Below are positions 1 through 6,802 of a stretch of 25,333 bases of DNA, piece after piece; within the stretch, counting starts at the first letter, position 1, and every line of letters begins with the position of its first letter. Where the stretch lies: the NCBI RefSeq assembly GCF_905212195.1, contig NZ_CAJMDQ010000032.1, forward strand, positions 1-25,333. Reading direction: 5' to 3'. Source of the stretch: an uncultured Anaerotignum sp. (GTDB lineage: Bacteria; Bacillota; Clostridia; Lachnospirales; Anaerotignaceae). Below the pieces are notes generated by a model. The model had not been told where the DNA came from. It ran no database searches and saw only the letters and a program-made list of their open reading frames with translations. Position numbers and translations under genes: made by a program.

Positions 1-179
1 CCGCCGTTATTATTGTCGTTTAGATTTCCGTCTTTGTCTTTAGAAGTATCGACTTTCCCACTGTTGTCAGTTTGAATGCCATCGTTATCGTATGCCGCAA
101 AAACGGTCAACGGAGAAAGTGTCATGGAGCAAATGGTGGCCAAAGCCATTGTTTTGATAAGCCGCTCAGATTTTTTCAT
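1..179 (-). CDS. Secreted Asp/Asn-rich protein, N-terminal fragment
   Basis: Only the first 59 codons are in the window; the gene continues past the left edge. The start at 179 has a GGGAGG ribosome site nine bases upstream; an ATG at 188 overlaps that site and is unlikely. The product begins MKKSERLIKTM, has a hydrophobic stretch and an Ala-containing cleavage region (TVFAA), so it is exported by Sec. The mature part is rich in Asp, Asn and Gly with D-x-D-x-N patterns that recall calcium-binding loops, but too little is visible to name a family. It lies directly behind a c-di-GMP-I riboswitch, so its translation or transcription is expected to respond to cyclic di-GMP. A surface adhesin or matrix protein would fit that control, as inference only. 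Confidence 0.75.
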   Translation of the reverse strand, partial: MKKSERLIKTMALATICSMTLSPLTVFAAYDNDGIQTDNSGKVDTSKDKDGNLNDNNNG

Positions 180-208
180 AGAATTCATCCTCCCTAGAAA
201 TTGCCTTT

Positions 209-283
209 CGGTAGCTGGACTGTCATGGTTTTCACTTTAGACTCCGGAGCTTTGCGTCCCATTTTTTCAAATGGTTTGCCGTT
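209..283 (-). promoter_or_regulatory. c-di-GMP-I (GEMM-I) riboswitch
   Basis: On the minus strand the leader reads GGCAAACC, a CCATTT-GAAA-AAATGG hairpin with a GNRA loop, then GGGACGCAAAGCTCCGG, a CTAA block, an ATGACAGTCCAGCTACCG closing segment. This is the order and sequence of the GEMM-I consensus, including the tetraloop and the GACGCAAAGC core. It ends about 15 bases before the ribosome site of the secreted-protein gene. I see no U-tract terminator between the aptamer and the gene, so control at translation initiation is the simpler guess; whether it is an on or off switch cannot be told by eye. Confidence 0.9.
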
Positions 284-422
284 TCGGGGATGAGATAATA
301 GTTTCTCATTAATATAACAAAACGCAGTTACAAGTTAGTTACAAATTGGATAATTATAGAAAAAAATTAAGTTTTTCTTAAGCCCTGTAAACAGTTGATA
401 TCTGGGGTTTTGGAAAAATAAC

Positions 423-451
423 TTTACATTTCCAGACATATCACATAAAGT
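423..451 (+). promoter_or_regulatory. Possible promoter of the toroid-kinase operon
   Basis: TTTACA (423-428) and TAAAGT (446-451) are separated by 17 bases and lie 24 bases before the start codon at 476. The -35 box is good and the -10 box is mediocre, so this is tentative. Confidence 0.4.
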
Positions 452-475
452 AATAGTAAGACAGGAGGCGTTTCG

Positions 476-2305
476 ATGAAATCAATACCGAAAATGAAAA
501 ACAGAAAAAGTGAAGCTGCCGCAAAGATTTTGAAAAACAGTAGTGTCATTTATATGCATAAATTTCATAAAAAGGCTGATGAATTGTATCAATACTGTTT
601 AGAGAATGAAGTTTTGCAAGCAGTTAAGGAAAATGGAGCAGAACTGCCTTGTTCTCGGGCGGTATTTTTTTCTATAGGCAATCCGTCTTCTCGTGCCGTG
701 GTATTGACGGGAACGGGTGAAACAGTGGAAGACGCGTGGAAAAATGCTGTCCAGAAAACAGAGCAGTTTTTGAAGAATCGTTCTTTTGATATTTCCTACC
801 TGAAGGTGGATTTTGTGGATCAGGCCCAATGGTTCCCGCTGGAAAATATCAATGGAATTTTGGAAAAATCAAAAAAGAGTTTCTGGAGATGCGGGCTTTC
901 TTTTGACAATGAATTCCAGAATGCTTTTCTGGAAGAAGAACTGAATATGCGCCGATTGGTGCGTTATGACCGCAATGGCATTTCCTTGCAGCGGATCAAT
1001 GGGTACCTGCGGGAAAAAAATCGTCCGCAGATGTTCCGTCTGCCGGATCAGGTACTGGTTTTCACCTGCACAGCGGTATTTTCTGACGAACAGAATGTCA
1101 TCCATGAGCTCTACAACGAGGGCTATGGCTATGGCAGAAGAAGAATTGAGAAAGTAGACCGGGAATTGCTGGAACATATTTTGTCCACCGCAGGGGAACA
1201 GCTTGCGCAGATGGTGAAACCCAACGGTGAATTCCAGTATGGTTATTTTGCAGATCTGAATGAAAGAATCCCCACATACAACATTGTACGTCATGTGGCG
1301 GCAGTATGGGCCCTTTTGATGAAATACACCAGAGAACCGCAGAAGGCCCTGAAAGAAAAAATCGATGCGGCTGTGGAATATGCCATCCAGAATGCCATGG
1401 TAGAACATGGGGAAGCCACTTATGTTGTGGAACGAAATGCCGGAGAAATCAAGCTGGGTGCCAATGCGGTGGCCATCATCACATTGCTCACCTACATAGA
1501 AGTGATGAAAGATGAGAAATATCTGCCGCTCATAAAAAGATTGGGAGAAGGGATTCTCACCTGTCAGAATCCAGACGGGGAGTATTGGCATATCCTTTCC
1601 TATCCCGGTTTTGAAAGAAAAGAGAAATATCGTATCGTTTATTATGACGGTGAAGCGACCTTTGCTCTGGCAAAGCTTTACGGCTTTACCAAAGAAGAAA
1701 AATGGATACAGGCGGCACAAAGAGCCATTTCCCATTTTATCGAAGCAGATTATGTTAAATACAGAGACCACTGGGTAGCGTATGCGCTCAATGAAGTGAC
1801 CAAATATGTGCCGGAAGAGCGGTATTTCGCATTTGCAGTGAAAAATGTGGAAAAGAACATCCTGTTCATGTACAAAAGAGACACCAGCTATCATACCTTC
1901 CAGGAAATGCTCATTGCTTCCTTTGAGACCATTCAGCGGGCAAAGAAACTTTGTCCCGACCTGAAAGCGCTGAAAACATTTGACGAAAAATGGATGATCA
2001 CAGCCATTTACTATCGTGCGCAGCATATGCTTGCCGGCTATCTTTATCCGGAATATGCCATGTACATGAAAAATCCCAAACCGTTCATAGGTTCTTTCTG
2101 TGTACGTCATCATCATTTCCGTGTACGTATCGACGATATCGAGCATTTCATGGGCGGATATTATCATATGCTGAGAAACTTCGATGAACTGGAAGCAGAG
2201 CGGCTGCACTTTGGAATCGAACCGGATGATTACATGGAATTGCAGGAGGAATACCTGAACAGGGATCAAAAAAGTGCCGGAAAAGGGGGGAATGGCAATG
2301 TCTGA
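476..2305 (+). CDS. Alpha/alpha-toroid-domain protein of unknown function
   Basis: A 609-aa protein without signal peptide or membrane segment, hence probably cytosolic. AGGAGG lies seven bases before the ATG. Residues about 55-230 form a mixed alpha/beta N-terminal domain that I do not recognise with certainty. Residues about 235-570 have the helical-repeat look of a six-hairpin (alpha/alpha)6 toroid as in glycoside hydrolases, epimerases and LanC-like enzymes: the NIVRHVAAVWAL segment (269-280), YYDGEATFALAKLYG (389-403) and a final HHHFRVRIDDIEHFMGGYY block (545-563). The last block has clustered His, Arg and Asp residues that could form an active site. LanC zinc ligands (CHG type) are absent. 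The 3' end overlaps the kinase gene by eight bases, so the two are translationally coupled. A role in sugar or peptide modification is a guess from the fold only. Confidence 0.85.
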   Translation: MKSIPKMKNRKSEAAAKILKNSSVIYMHKFHKKADELYQYCLENEVLQAVKENGAELPCSRAVFFSIGNPSSRAVVLTGTGETVEDAWKNAVQKTEQFLKNRSFDISYLKVDFVDQAQWFPLENINGILEKSKKSFWRCGLSFDNEFQNAFLEEELNMRRLVRYDRNGISLQRINGYLREKNRPQMFRLPDQVLVFTCTAVFSDEQNVIHELYNEGYGYGRRRIEKVDRELLEHILSTAGEQLAQMVKPNGEFQYGYFADLNERIPTYNIVRHVAAVWALLMKYTREPQKALKEKIDAAVEYAIQNAMVEHGEATYVVERNAGEIKLGANAVAIITLLTYIEVMKDEKYLPLIKRLGEGILTCQNPDGEYWHILSYPGFERKEKYRIVYYDGEATFALAKLYGFTKEEKWIQAAQRAISHFIEADYVKYRDHWVAYALNEVTKYVPEERYFAFAVKNVEKNILFMYKRDTSYHTFQEMLIASFETIQRAKKLCPDLKALKTFDEKWMITAIYYRAQHMLAGYLYPEYAMYMKNPKPFIGSFCVRHHHFRVRIDDIEHFMGGYYHMLRNFDELEAERLHFGIEPDDYMELQEEYLNRDQKSAGKGGNGNV

Positions 2306-3212
2306 TCGTTTGCAGGAATTGCAGCAAAATCCCAGAGTACAGGCGTCTGTCAAAAAGGCTCTGCAATGGCTGGGGGAAGAAGAAAACAGTACCGTAGAAG
2401 CCGTATCTTATGGCGGTCAGGGTATCATTTTCCGTGTGGAAAGCAAAAAATATCCATATCCTCTGAGCATCAAAGTCCCTTTGTTTGACGGGGAAAAGAA
2501 AGAAGCGGAATATCAGCAGCTGATCAAAACAGACTGGGAAAGAATGCATCTGGGAGCGGAAAAAGATCATACACTTTTCCCGGAATTGATTTGCTGCGAT
2601 GAACAGGGAGATTTTCTGATTCGGCAGTATCTGGAAGGAACGGTTCTGAATCGGGCCATTAAAACCGCTTCGGAACAGGAACGTCTGGATATGTTTTTGC
2701 GTGTGACGGTTTTGACAGAAAAGGTCTTTCGCGCATTCCACGAAAGCAAGGAAGGCTGCTATATCATAAAGGACTACCGCGCCAAAAACATCATGGTGGA
2801 AAATGGTACAGGCAATCTGTATCTGTTTGACTGCGGCAGTGCGGCAAAAGAGCCAAAAGACGTATCTCCCAAGTATACCAAAAAGCCCTTTGAATTGGGC
2901 ACCGGTGACTGCCTGACTTGGGCGCCTGAACGCTTGATGGGCTATAAAGACCTCATCGACCGCAGACTGGATTTCTTTTCCTATGGCGTATTGGCATATC
3001 ATGTTTTGTATGGCAAACTGCCTTACACCAATGAGGAAAAAGAAGAACTGGCGGCATGGGAGAAATACTATCGGGAATATTATGGGGCAGTGAGAAATAT
3101 CCGGCAAGATGAGCGGCTGCAATCTGTTCCGGTGAATCTGGTGGAACAGATGATTGGCTGTCTGCATCCAGACCCTCATAAACGTTTTTGCGGCAAACTG
3201 GTTTTGTCCTGA
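2298..3212 (+). CDS. Eukaryotic-type Ser/Thr protein kinase-like protein
   Basis: The start at 2298 is chosen because AAAGGGGGG ends seven bases before it; GTG at 2274 and ATG at 2292 are alternatives. The 304-aa product shows the bilobal kinase landmarks in order: Gly-rich loop SYGGQG (37-42), ATP lysine in LSIKV (K59), catalytic loop IIKDYRAKNIM with D159 and N164, DCG in place of DFG (D178), APE (209-211), the helix-F Asp in LDFFSYGV (D225) and the final Arg in HKRF. HRD is replaced by IKD and DFG by DCG, but metal-binding and base residues remain, so activity is plausible on protein or a small molecule. No transmembrane or PASTA segment is present, unlike PrkC. It overlaps the toroid-protein gene by eight bases and ends at a strong terminator, so the pair forms a unit of two. 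Confidence 0.85.
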   Translation: MSDRLQELQQNPRVQASVKKALQWLGEEENSTVEAVSYGGQGIIFRVESKKYPYPLSIKVPLFDGEKKEAEYQQLIKTDWERMHLGAEKDHTLFPELICCDEQGDFLIRQYLEGTVLNRAIKTASEQERLDMFLRVTVLTEKVFRAFHESKEGCYIIKDYRAKNIMVENGTGNLYLFDCGSAAKEPKDVSPKYTKKPFELGTGDCLTWAPERLMGYKDLIDRRLDFFSYGVLAYHVLYGKLPYTNEEKEELAAWEKYYREYYGAVRNIRQDERLQSVPVNLVEQMIGCLHPDPHKRFCGKLVLS

Positions 3213-3232
3213 TAAAATCACAAACAACAAAA

Positions 3233-3270
3233 AAAGCTGAAATCCTTATCATATCAAGGATTTCAGCTTT
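3233..3270. terminator. Bidirectional terminator between kinase and sortase genes
   Basis: A perfect 15-bp stem (AAAGCTGAAATCCTT with its complement) around an eight-base loop is flanked by T-rich sequence on the right and A-rich sequence on the left. It can therefore end both the plus-strand kinase operon and the minus-strand pilus-sortase operon. Confidence 0.9.
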
Positions 3271-3282
3271 CTTTTTTTGTTG

Positions 3283-4038
3283 TTAAGCAGCTCCATTTGG
3301 CTGTTCTTCTGTCAATACGGCATTAACCACAAAACGATGGTTCACATCTCCGGCAGGTGTGCAGGTAGAAAGTGTTAAAATACGGTCTTGGCTGGTGGGG
3401 GTGATTTCGGAGTCAATTAGGCTCTTGGATACCATCTCATCCAGCATGGTCTGGAATTGTGCATCACTTTCAAATTCCAGATGGTAGACTTCATCCAGCA
3501 CATGGGCGGTGTAGGCGGAAAAAATTTCATAGGTCTGTGTTTTGTCGGGGAACAGGATGGTGATGGTAGGATGTGCATCCGCAAATTCCTGTTCTTTGTA
3601 CTTGGATAAATCACCGAACATGGCTTTGTTTTTCATGTTATGCCCGTATAGGATGCTGTGGCGGTCAGATAAATCCGGGCTGTTGCTTTCATCCAGAAAA
3701 ATACTGCCGTAACTGGATACCTGATGGTCATAAGCATGGGTCAGGTAGTACTGGTTGTTTTCTCCCTGTAGGATAGGATAATTGATTTTTGTATCTTCTA
3801 TCAAAATCCAGCCAAAAATTTCGGGATTGATTTCCTGAAGACCTTCAAAATCCACCGTTGGGGATGTTTCTTCTTCTACAGCTGCGGCATTGCCTGTGGA
3901 TACCGAAAATGTCTGTGCCTGTTCATAAATTTGGTCGCCTTTGTGATACTCCAGAAAGATTTTCGCCAGATTCCATATGGAAAAAAGCAGGATCACCAGC
4001 AAAATTGCCGTCAGGATACGTCTGAGTGTTTGATTCAT
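3283..4038 (-). CDS. Class B sortase
   Basis: A membrane-anchored cysteine transpeptidase of 251 aa that would join surface proteins to peptidoglycan or to each other. One N-terminal transmembrane helix (about 7-27) is followed by the sortase barrel. The catalytic triad is visible as H133 in YGHNM, C226 in TLSTCT and R235 in NHRFVV. The NPEIFGWILIEDTKINYPI segment and the long spacing before the Cys are typical of class B. It is the last gene of the minus-strand run with pilT and pilin-like genes, 19 bases after pilT, and ends at a bidirectional terminator. No LPxTG- or NPQTN-type substrate is seen in the complete proteins of this window; the truncated secreted protein at the left edge cannot be judged. 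Confidence 0.92.
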   Translation of the reverse strand: MNQTLRRILTAILLVILLFSIWNLAKIFLEYHKGDQIYEQAQTFSVSTGNAAAVEEETSPTVDFEGLQEINPEIFGWILIEDTKINYPILQGENNQYYLTHAYDHQVSSYGSIFLDESNSPDLSDRHSILYGHNMKNKAMFGDLSKYKEQEFADAHPTITILFPDKTQTYEIFSAYTAHVLDEVYHLEFESDAQFQTMLDEMVSKSLIDSEITPTSQDRILTLSTCTPAGDVNHRFVVNAVLTEEQPNGAA

Positions 4039-4057
4039 GGTAGGGTTCCTCCCGGGG

Positions 4058-5116
4058 TTACTTTAACCGTTTTTCCAGTATTTCCGGATGCAGAGCATAT
4101 TGCAGCGCAGTGTCTTTTGTGATGCGCCCTGCCTGATATAACTGGAACAGGCTCTGGTCCATGGTGATCATGCCGCTGTCGGCGGACATGCCCATGACGG
4201 TTTCAATCTGATGTACTTTTGATTCACGAATCATGTTTCGGATTGCCGGGTTTACGTGCATGATTTCCAGAGCAAGGGCCAATCCGTCATCCACCGTGGG
4301 CACCAGCTGCTGGGAAACCACTGTCTGCAAAAGGGATGCCAGCTGAATACGGATCTGTGGCTGCTGGTTATGGGGGAATACGTCAATGATACGGTCAATG
4401 GTATTGACTGCGCCGATGGTATGCAGGGAAGAAAGAATCAGATGTCCTGTTTCCGCCCCAGTCATGGCAATGCGGATGGTTTCGTGGTCACGCATTTCTC
4501 CCACCAGAATGACATCCGGTGCCTGACGCAGACTGGATCTAAGGGCAAGGATGTAGTCCTCTGTATCAATGCCGATTTCTCTCTGGCTGACAATGGATTT
4601 TTCATGGTGATGGATGAATTCGATAGGGTCTTCCAGTGTGATGATGTGACCGCTTCTGGTTCGGTTGATGCGGTCAATGATGCAGGCAAGGGTAGTGGAT
4701 TTGCCTGTGCCGGCAGAACCGGTGATGAGTATCATGCCCTTTTTTGTTTTGGAAAGGTCCATGATGCTTTCGGGAATGCCCAGTTTTTTGTAGTCAGGAA
4801 TGCCGAAGCATACCACACGCAAGACAGCGGCAAAAGAACCCCTCTGTTTGTAGGCGTTGATACGCAGGCGTGACAGATGGGGCAGAGAAATGGCGAAGTC
4901 GTCGTCCCCTGTCTGAAAGAGGGTATCCATAGAACGATGGGCTGCCTCATAGGCCTCCCGGATGAATTCCTCAGAAGAAGCCGGCAGGATTTTTTCATCG
5001 GACAGCATATAGATATCTTTGCCTTTTTTATAAGATGGCGGTTGTCCGGGTACAATAAAAATGTCAGAAGCCTCTTGTTTCAAGGCTTCCGATATGATTT
5101 CCAGAAAAGAATACAT
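4058..5116 (-). CDS. pilT: PilT-family type IV pilus ATPase
   Basis: A hexameric secretion ATPase of 352 aa, expected on the inner face of the membrane where it drives pilus retraction. Walker A is GSAGTGKS (133-140), an Asp-box ITLEDPIEF (159-167), Walker B DVILVGEMRD (201-210), the His-box TGHLILSSLHT, and the PilT hallmark AIRNMIRE near the C terminus are all present. Length matches PilT rather than the longer PilB/GspE, which carry an extra N-terminal domain and a zinc-binding tetracysteine region not seen here. It lies 12 bases after the preceding pilin-like gene. It is the only such ATPase in the operon, so it might retract pili assembled from elsewhere or serve as the sole motor. Confidence 0.93.
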   Translation of the reverse strand: MYSFLEIISEALKQEASDIFIVPGQPPSYKKGKDIYMLSDEKILPASSEEFIREAYEAAHRSMDTLFQTGDDDFAISLPHLSRLRINAYKQRGSFAAVLRVVCFGIPDYKKLGIPESIMDLSKTKKGMILITGSAGTGKSTTLACIIDRINRTRSGHIITLEDPIEFIHHHEKSIVSQREIGIDTEDYILALRSSLRQAPDVILVGEMRDHETIRIAMTGAETGHLILSSLHTIGAVNTIDRIIDVFPHNQQPQIRIQLASLLQTVVSQQLVPTVDDGLALALEIMHVNPAIRNMIRESKVHQIETVMGMSADSGMITMDQSLFQLYQAGRITKDTALQYALHPEILEKRLK

Positions 5117-5128
5117 AATGGAATCACC

Positions 5129-5581
5129 TCATTCAAAATTCGTATTTCCGTCCCATACAGGCAGGTCTGTGTCGGGCACCCAATCCTGTGTGGAAACGAT
5201 TTGCCAACGTGTGATATGAAATTCTGACCCTAACTGCAATTCCACTGCCAGAATCTGGCCGCTGTCTATGGGTTTTTCATAGGAAAGCAGCAGGGTGTCA
5301 TTGTTTGTTGTATAGGAGATGGATTGTGTGTCCAGATAAGAGAATAAAGCGGCTTCGTCAGAGGTTTCCCATAACTGGCCGATGGTGTTGGCAATCTGGG
5401 CACATTCCTGTTCTGCTGCATAATAAGACTGCTGGGCAGCCGCGCGTTTCTGGGAAAAACGCAGTTCCGTAACGGCGGTGGAAAGGGTCAGCACTGAAAA
5501 TATGGTCAGGCATAAAACGGAAAAAATCACCGTCAGAGAAACGATGCCGATGCTGATTTTGGGATTTTTCAGTTTACTCAC
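5129..5581 (-). CDS. Pilin-like single-pass membrane protein
   Basis: A 150-aa protein starting at a GTG that overlaps the previous gene's stop by eight bases. One transmembrane helix (about 13-35, IVSLTVIFSVLCLTIFSVL) is followed by an extended alpha-helical and then beta-rich extracytoplasmic part. This layout, with the Ala/Tyr/Glu-rich helix after the membrane segment, resembles minor pilins of the PilX kind. No canonical prepilin cleavage site (Gly followed by FTLIE) is present. The family is not identified beyond this; the position between another pilin-like gene and pilT supports a pilus role. Confidence 0.75.
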   Translation of the reverse strand: MSKLKNPKISIGIVSLTVIFSVLCLTIFSVLTLSTAVTELRFSQKRAAAQQSYYAAEQECAQIANTIGQLWETSDEAALFSYLDTQSISYTTNNDTLLLSYEKPIDSGQILAVELQLGSEFHITRWQIVSTQDWVPDTDLPVWDGNTNFE

Positions 5582-5975
5582 CGTACATCACCGCCTCACA
5601 GGAAAATGACAGAATCTCTGTTTCGCCTTCGGAAAAGGTGATGGTGGCAGTTTGCGCTTCGGGAGAAAGATGCAGAGAATAAGTGCTCTGCTGGTCTGTT
5701 TTCTGCCAGTTTTTGTCGTACCATACCCAGAATCCATGGTCTGTCTGTATGCCGTCCATCTGCTGGGCTGTTTGTTCCAGATCGCCCTTGTTGTTTTTCC
5801 ATAATTCCGCGGCTTTCTGGCATTCTATAGTGGCAAAATCCAATGCCTGACTTTCCGTAGCAATATTTTTGGCTTCTGCAAATACCCGCAGGCTGATGGC
5901 AGCGGCAGCAGAGAAAATAAACAGCATGATGATCAGTTCCATGAGGAACAGCGGTGTTTTTGAATGTTCGTTCAT
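5574..5975 (-). CDS. Minor-pilin-like membrane protein
   Basis: The start at 5975 is preferred: AGGAGG lies six bases upstream and the ATG overlaps the stop of the preceding gene as ATGA. The open frame runs further upstream to 5999 but without a ribosome site. The 133-aa product has PLFLMELIIMLFIFSAAAAI near its N terminus; the FLMEL segment mimics the conserved FTLIE of type IV pilins, with the Glu kept, but the Gly before the cleavage site is missing. The rest is a soluble helix plus strands. It is likely a pseudopilin or a structural partner of the neighbouring pilin-like protein. Confidence 0.78.
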   Translation of the reverse strand: MNEHSKTPLFLMELIIMLFIFSAAAAISLRVFAEAKNIATESQALDFATIECQKAAELWKNNKGDLEQTAQQMDGIQTDHGFWVWYDKNWQKTDQQSTYSLHLSPEAQTATITFSEGETEILSFSCEAVMYGE

Positions 5976-6457
5976 AACATACCTCCTGATACGGGACACT
6001 GCAAATCAACGGAGGAAGCGGCAGTATGCCCATCTACTGTGCAGGAAAATGTCAGCAGACCGTCCTCCAGCTGGAAATCCAGCTGTTCCATAGGCATGAT
6101 GGTGGCACCGCTCTGGGGATCGAAGTCCATACTGCCAGCGCAGAACAGTTCTTTCAGACTGCCTTCGTGACAGTACAGATAAGTCACGTAAGGCTCATCG
6201 TCTATGATTTCCCAAAAAGCCAGTGCTTCTGTATCCCCCAGTTTTTCTGTGGAAATGCCGTCTGTGGTATCGTAATGCCGTGCTTTGGCTGTGATGTAGC
6301 TGATGCAGGTGGTGGTACCAAATTGCTGTTCCAGATTGGTGGAGATGTTCTGGTATACCCTTGCGCCGGATAACAGAACGGCAAGCATACACCCCAGAAA
6401 CAGCATGAGCAGCAGAAAACTGGGAATGGTTTCTAATGTGCGAAAATGTTTTCCCAT
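5972..6457 (-). CDS. DUF4860-like pilus-operon protein
   Basis: A 161-aa protein with one N-terminal transmembrane helix (about 13-33) and the segments VLLSGARVYQNI, SYITAKARHYD and YVTYLYCHEGSLKELF, which I recognise as the pattern of the DUF4860 family. That family is found in Clostridia next to PilC/GspF-type genes; its function is unknown. It is probably another pseudopilin-shaped component. It begins ten bases after the upstream gene and its stop overlaps the start of the next gene. The family name is from memory and could not be checked. Confidence 0.75.
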   Translation of the reverse strand: MGKHFRTLETIPSFLLLMLFLGCMLAVLLSGARVYQNISTNLEQQFGTTTCISYITAKARHYDTTDGISTEKLGDTEALAFWEIIDDEPYVTYLYCHEGSLKELFCAGSMDFDPQSGATIMPMEQLDFQLEDGLLTFSCTVDGHTAASSVDLQCPVSGGML

Positions 6458-6466
6458 AATGTAACC

Positions 6467-6787
6467 TCACTTTTCCACGACGGTAATGTCCGGCATGATA
6501 TTGGAAGCAAAGATGTCATAAAAGACATCGAATTGTTCTTCGTTGACATGTACGCCGTAGTTTTCCTCTAAATAGGCGTAGCTTGGCGGATAAAATCCTT
6601 CCAGCGCATAACAGGTGATGACACCCCGCAGGATGCTTTCTTCCGCTAACCGTTTGGCCTCCTGTTTTTGCTGAAGGGCTGCCTGTTGCAGACCAAACAG
6701 GAGAAAGGCGCAAACGCCCAGAAACAGAACAAGAAAAATACCGTATTCTGTTATAAAAGCCATCAGAGAATGTTTGTGTTGTTTCAT
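6467..6787 (-). CDS. Small single-pass membrane protein of the pilus operon
   Basis: A 106-aa protein with a short positive N terminus, one transmembrane helix (about 13-33) and a helical extracytoplasmic region with ITCYALEGFYPPSYAYLEENYGV. The phrase about a Tyr/Pro-rich strand after the long helix is similar to the core of short pseudopilins. A GGTAGGGAT ribosome site lies upstream, and the gene starts 15 bases after the pulF/pilC stop. I have seen homologues only as unnamed neighbours of GspF genes in Clostridia, so this is a pilus-locus hypothetical protein. Confidence 0.75.
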   Translation of the reverse strand: MKQHKHSLMAFITEYGIFLVLFLGVCAFLLFGLQQAALQQKQEAKRLAEESILRGVITCYALEGFYPPSYAYLEENYGVHVNEEQFDVFYDIFASNIMPDITVVEK

Positions 6788-6802
6788 ACAGATCCCTACC
6801 TA

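Noticed and set aside
869..2353. Long open frame on the minus strand (about 494 codons) opposite the toroid-protein gene
   Set aside because: It has no plausible family and lacks a ribosome site; it mirrors the plus-strand gene, which has a good start, coupled neighbour and coherent protein.
476..3212. Lanthipeptide synthetase cluster
   Set aside because: The toroid domain shows no LanC Cys-Cys-His zinc ligands, the kinase is a separate gene, and no precursor peptide or transporter is adjacent.
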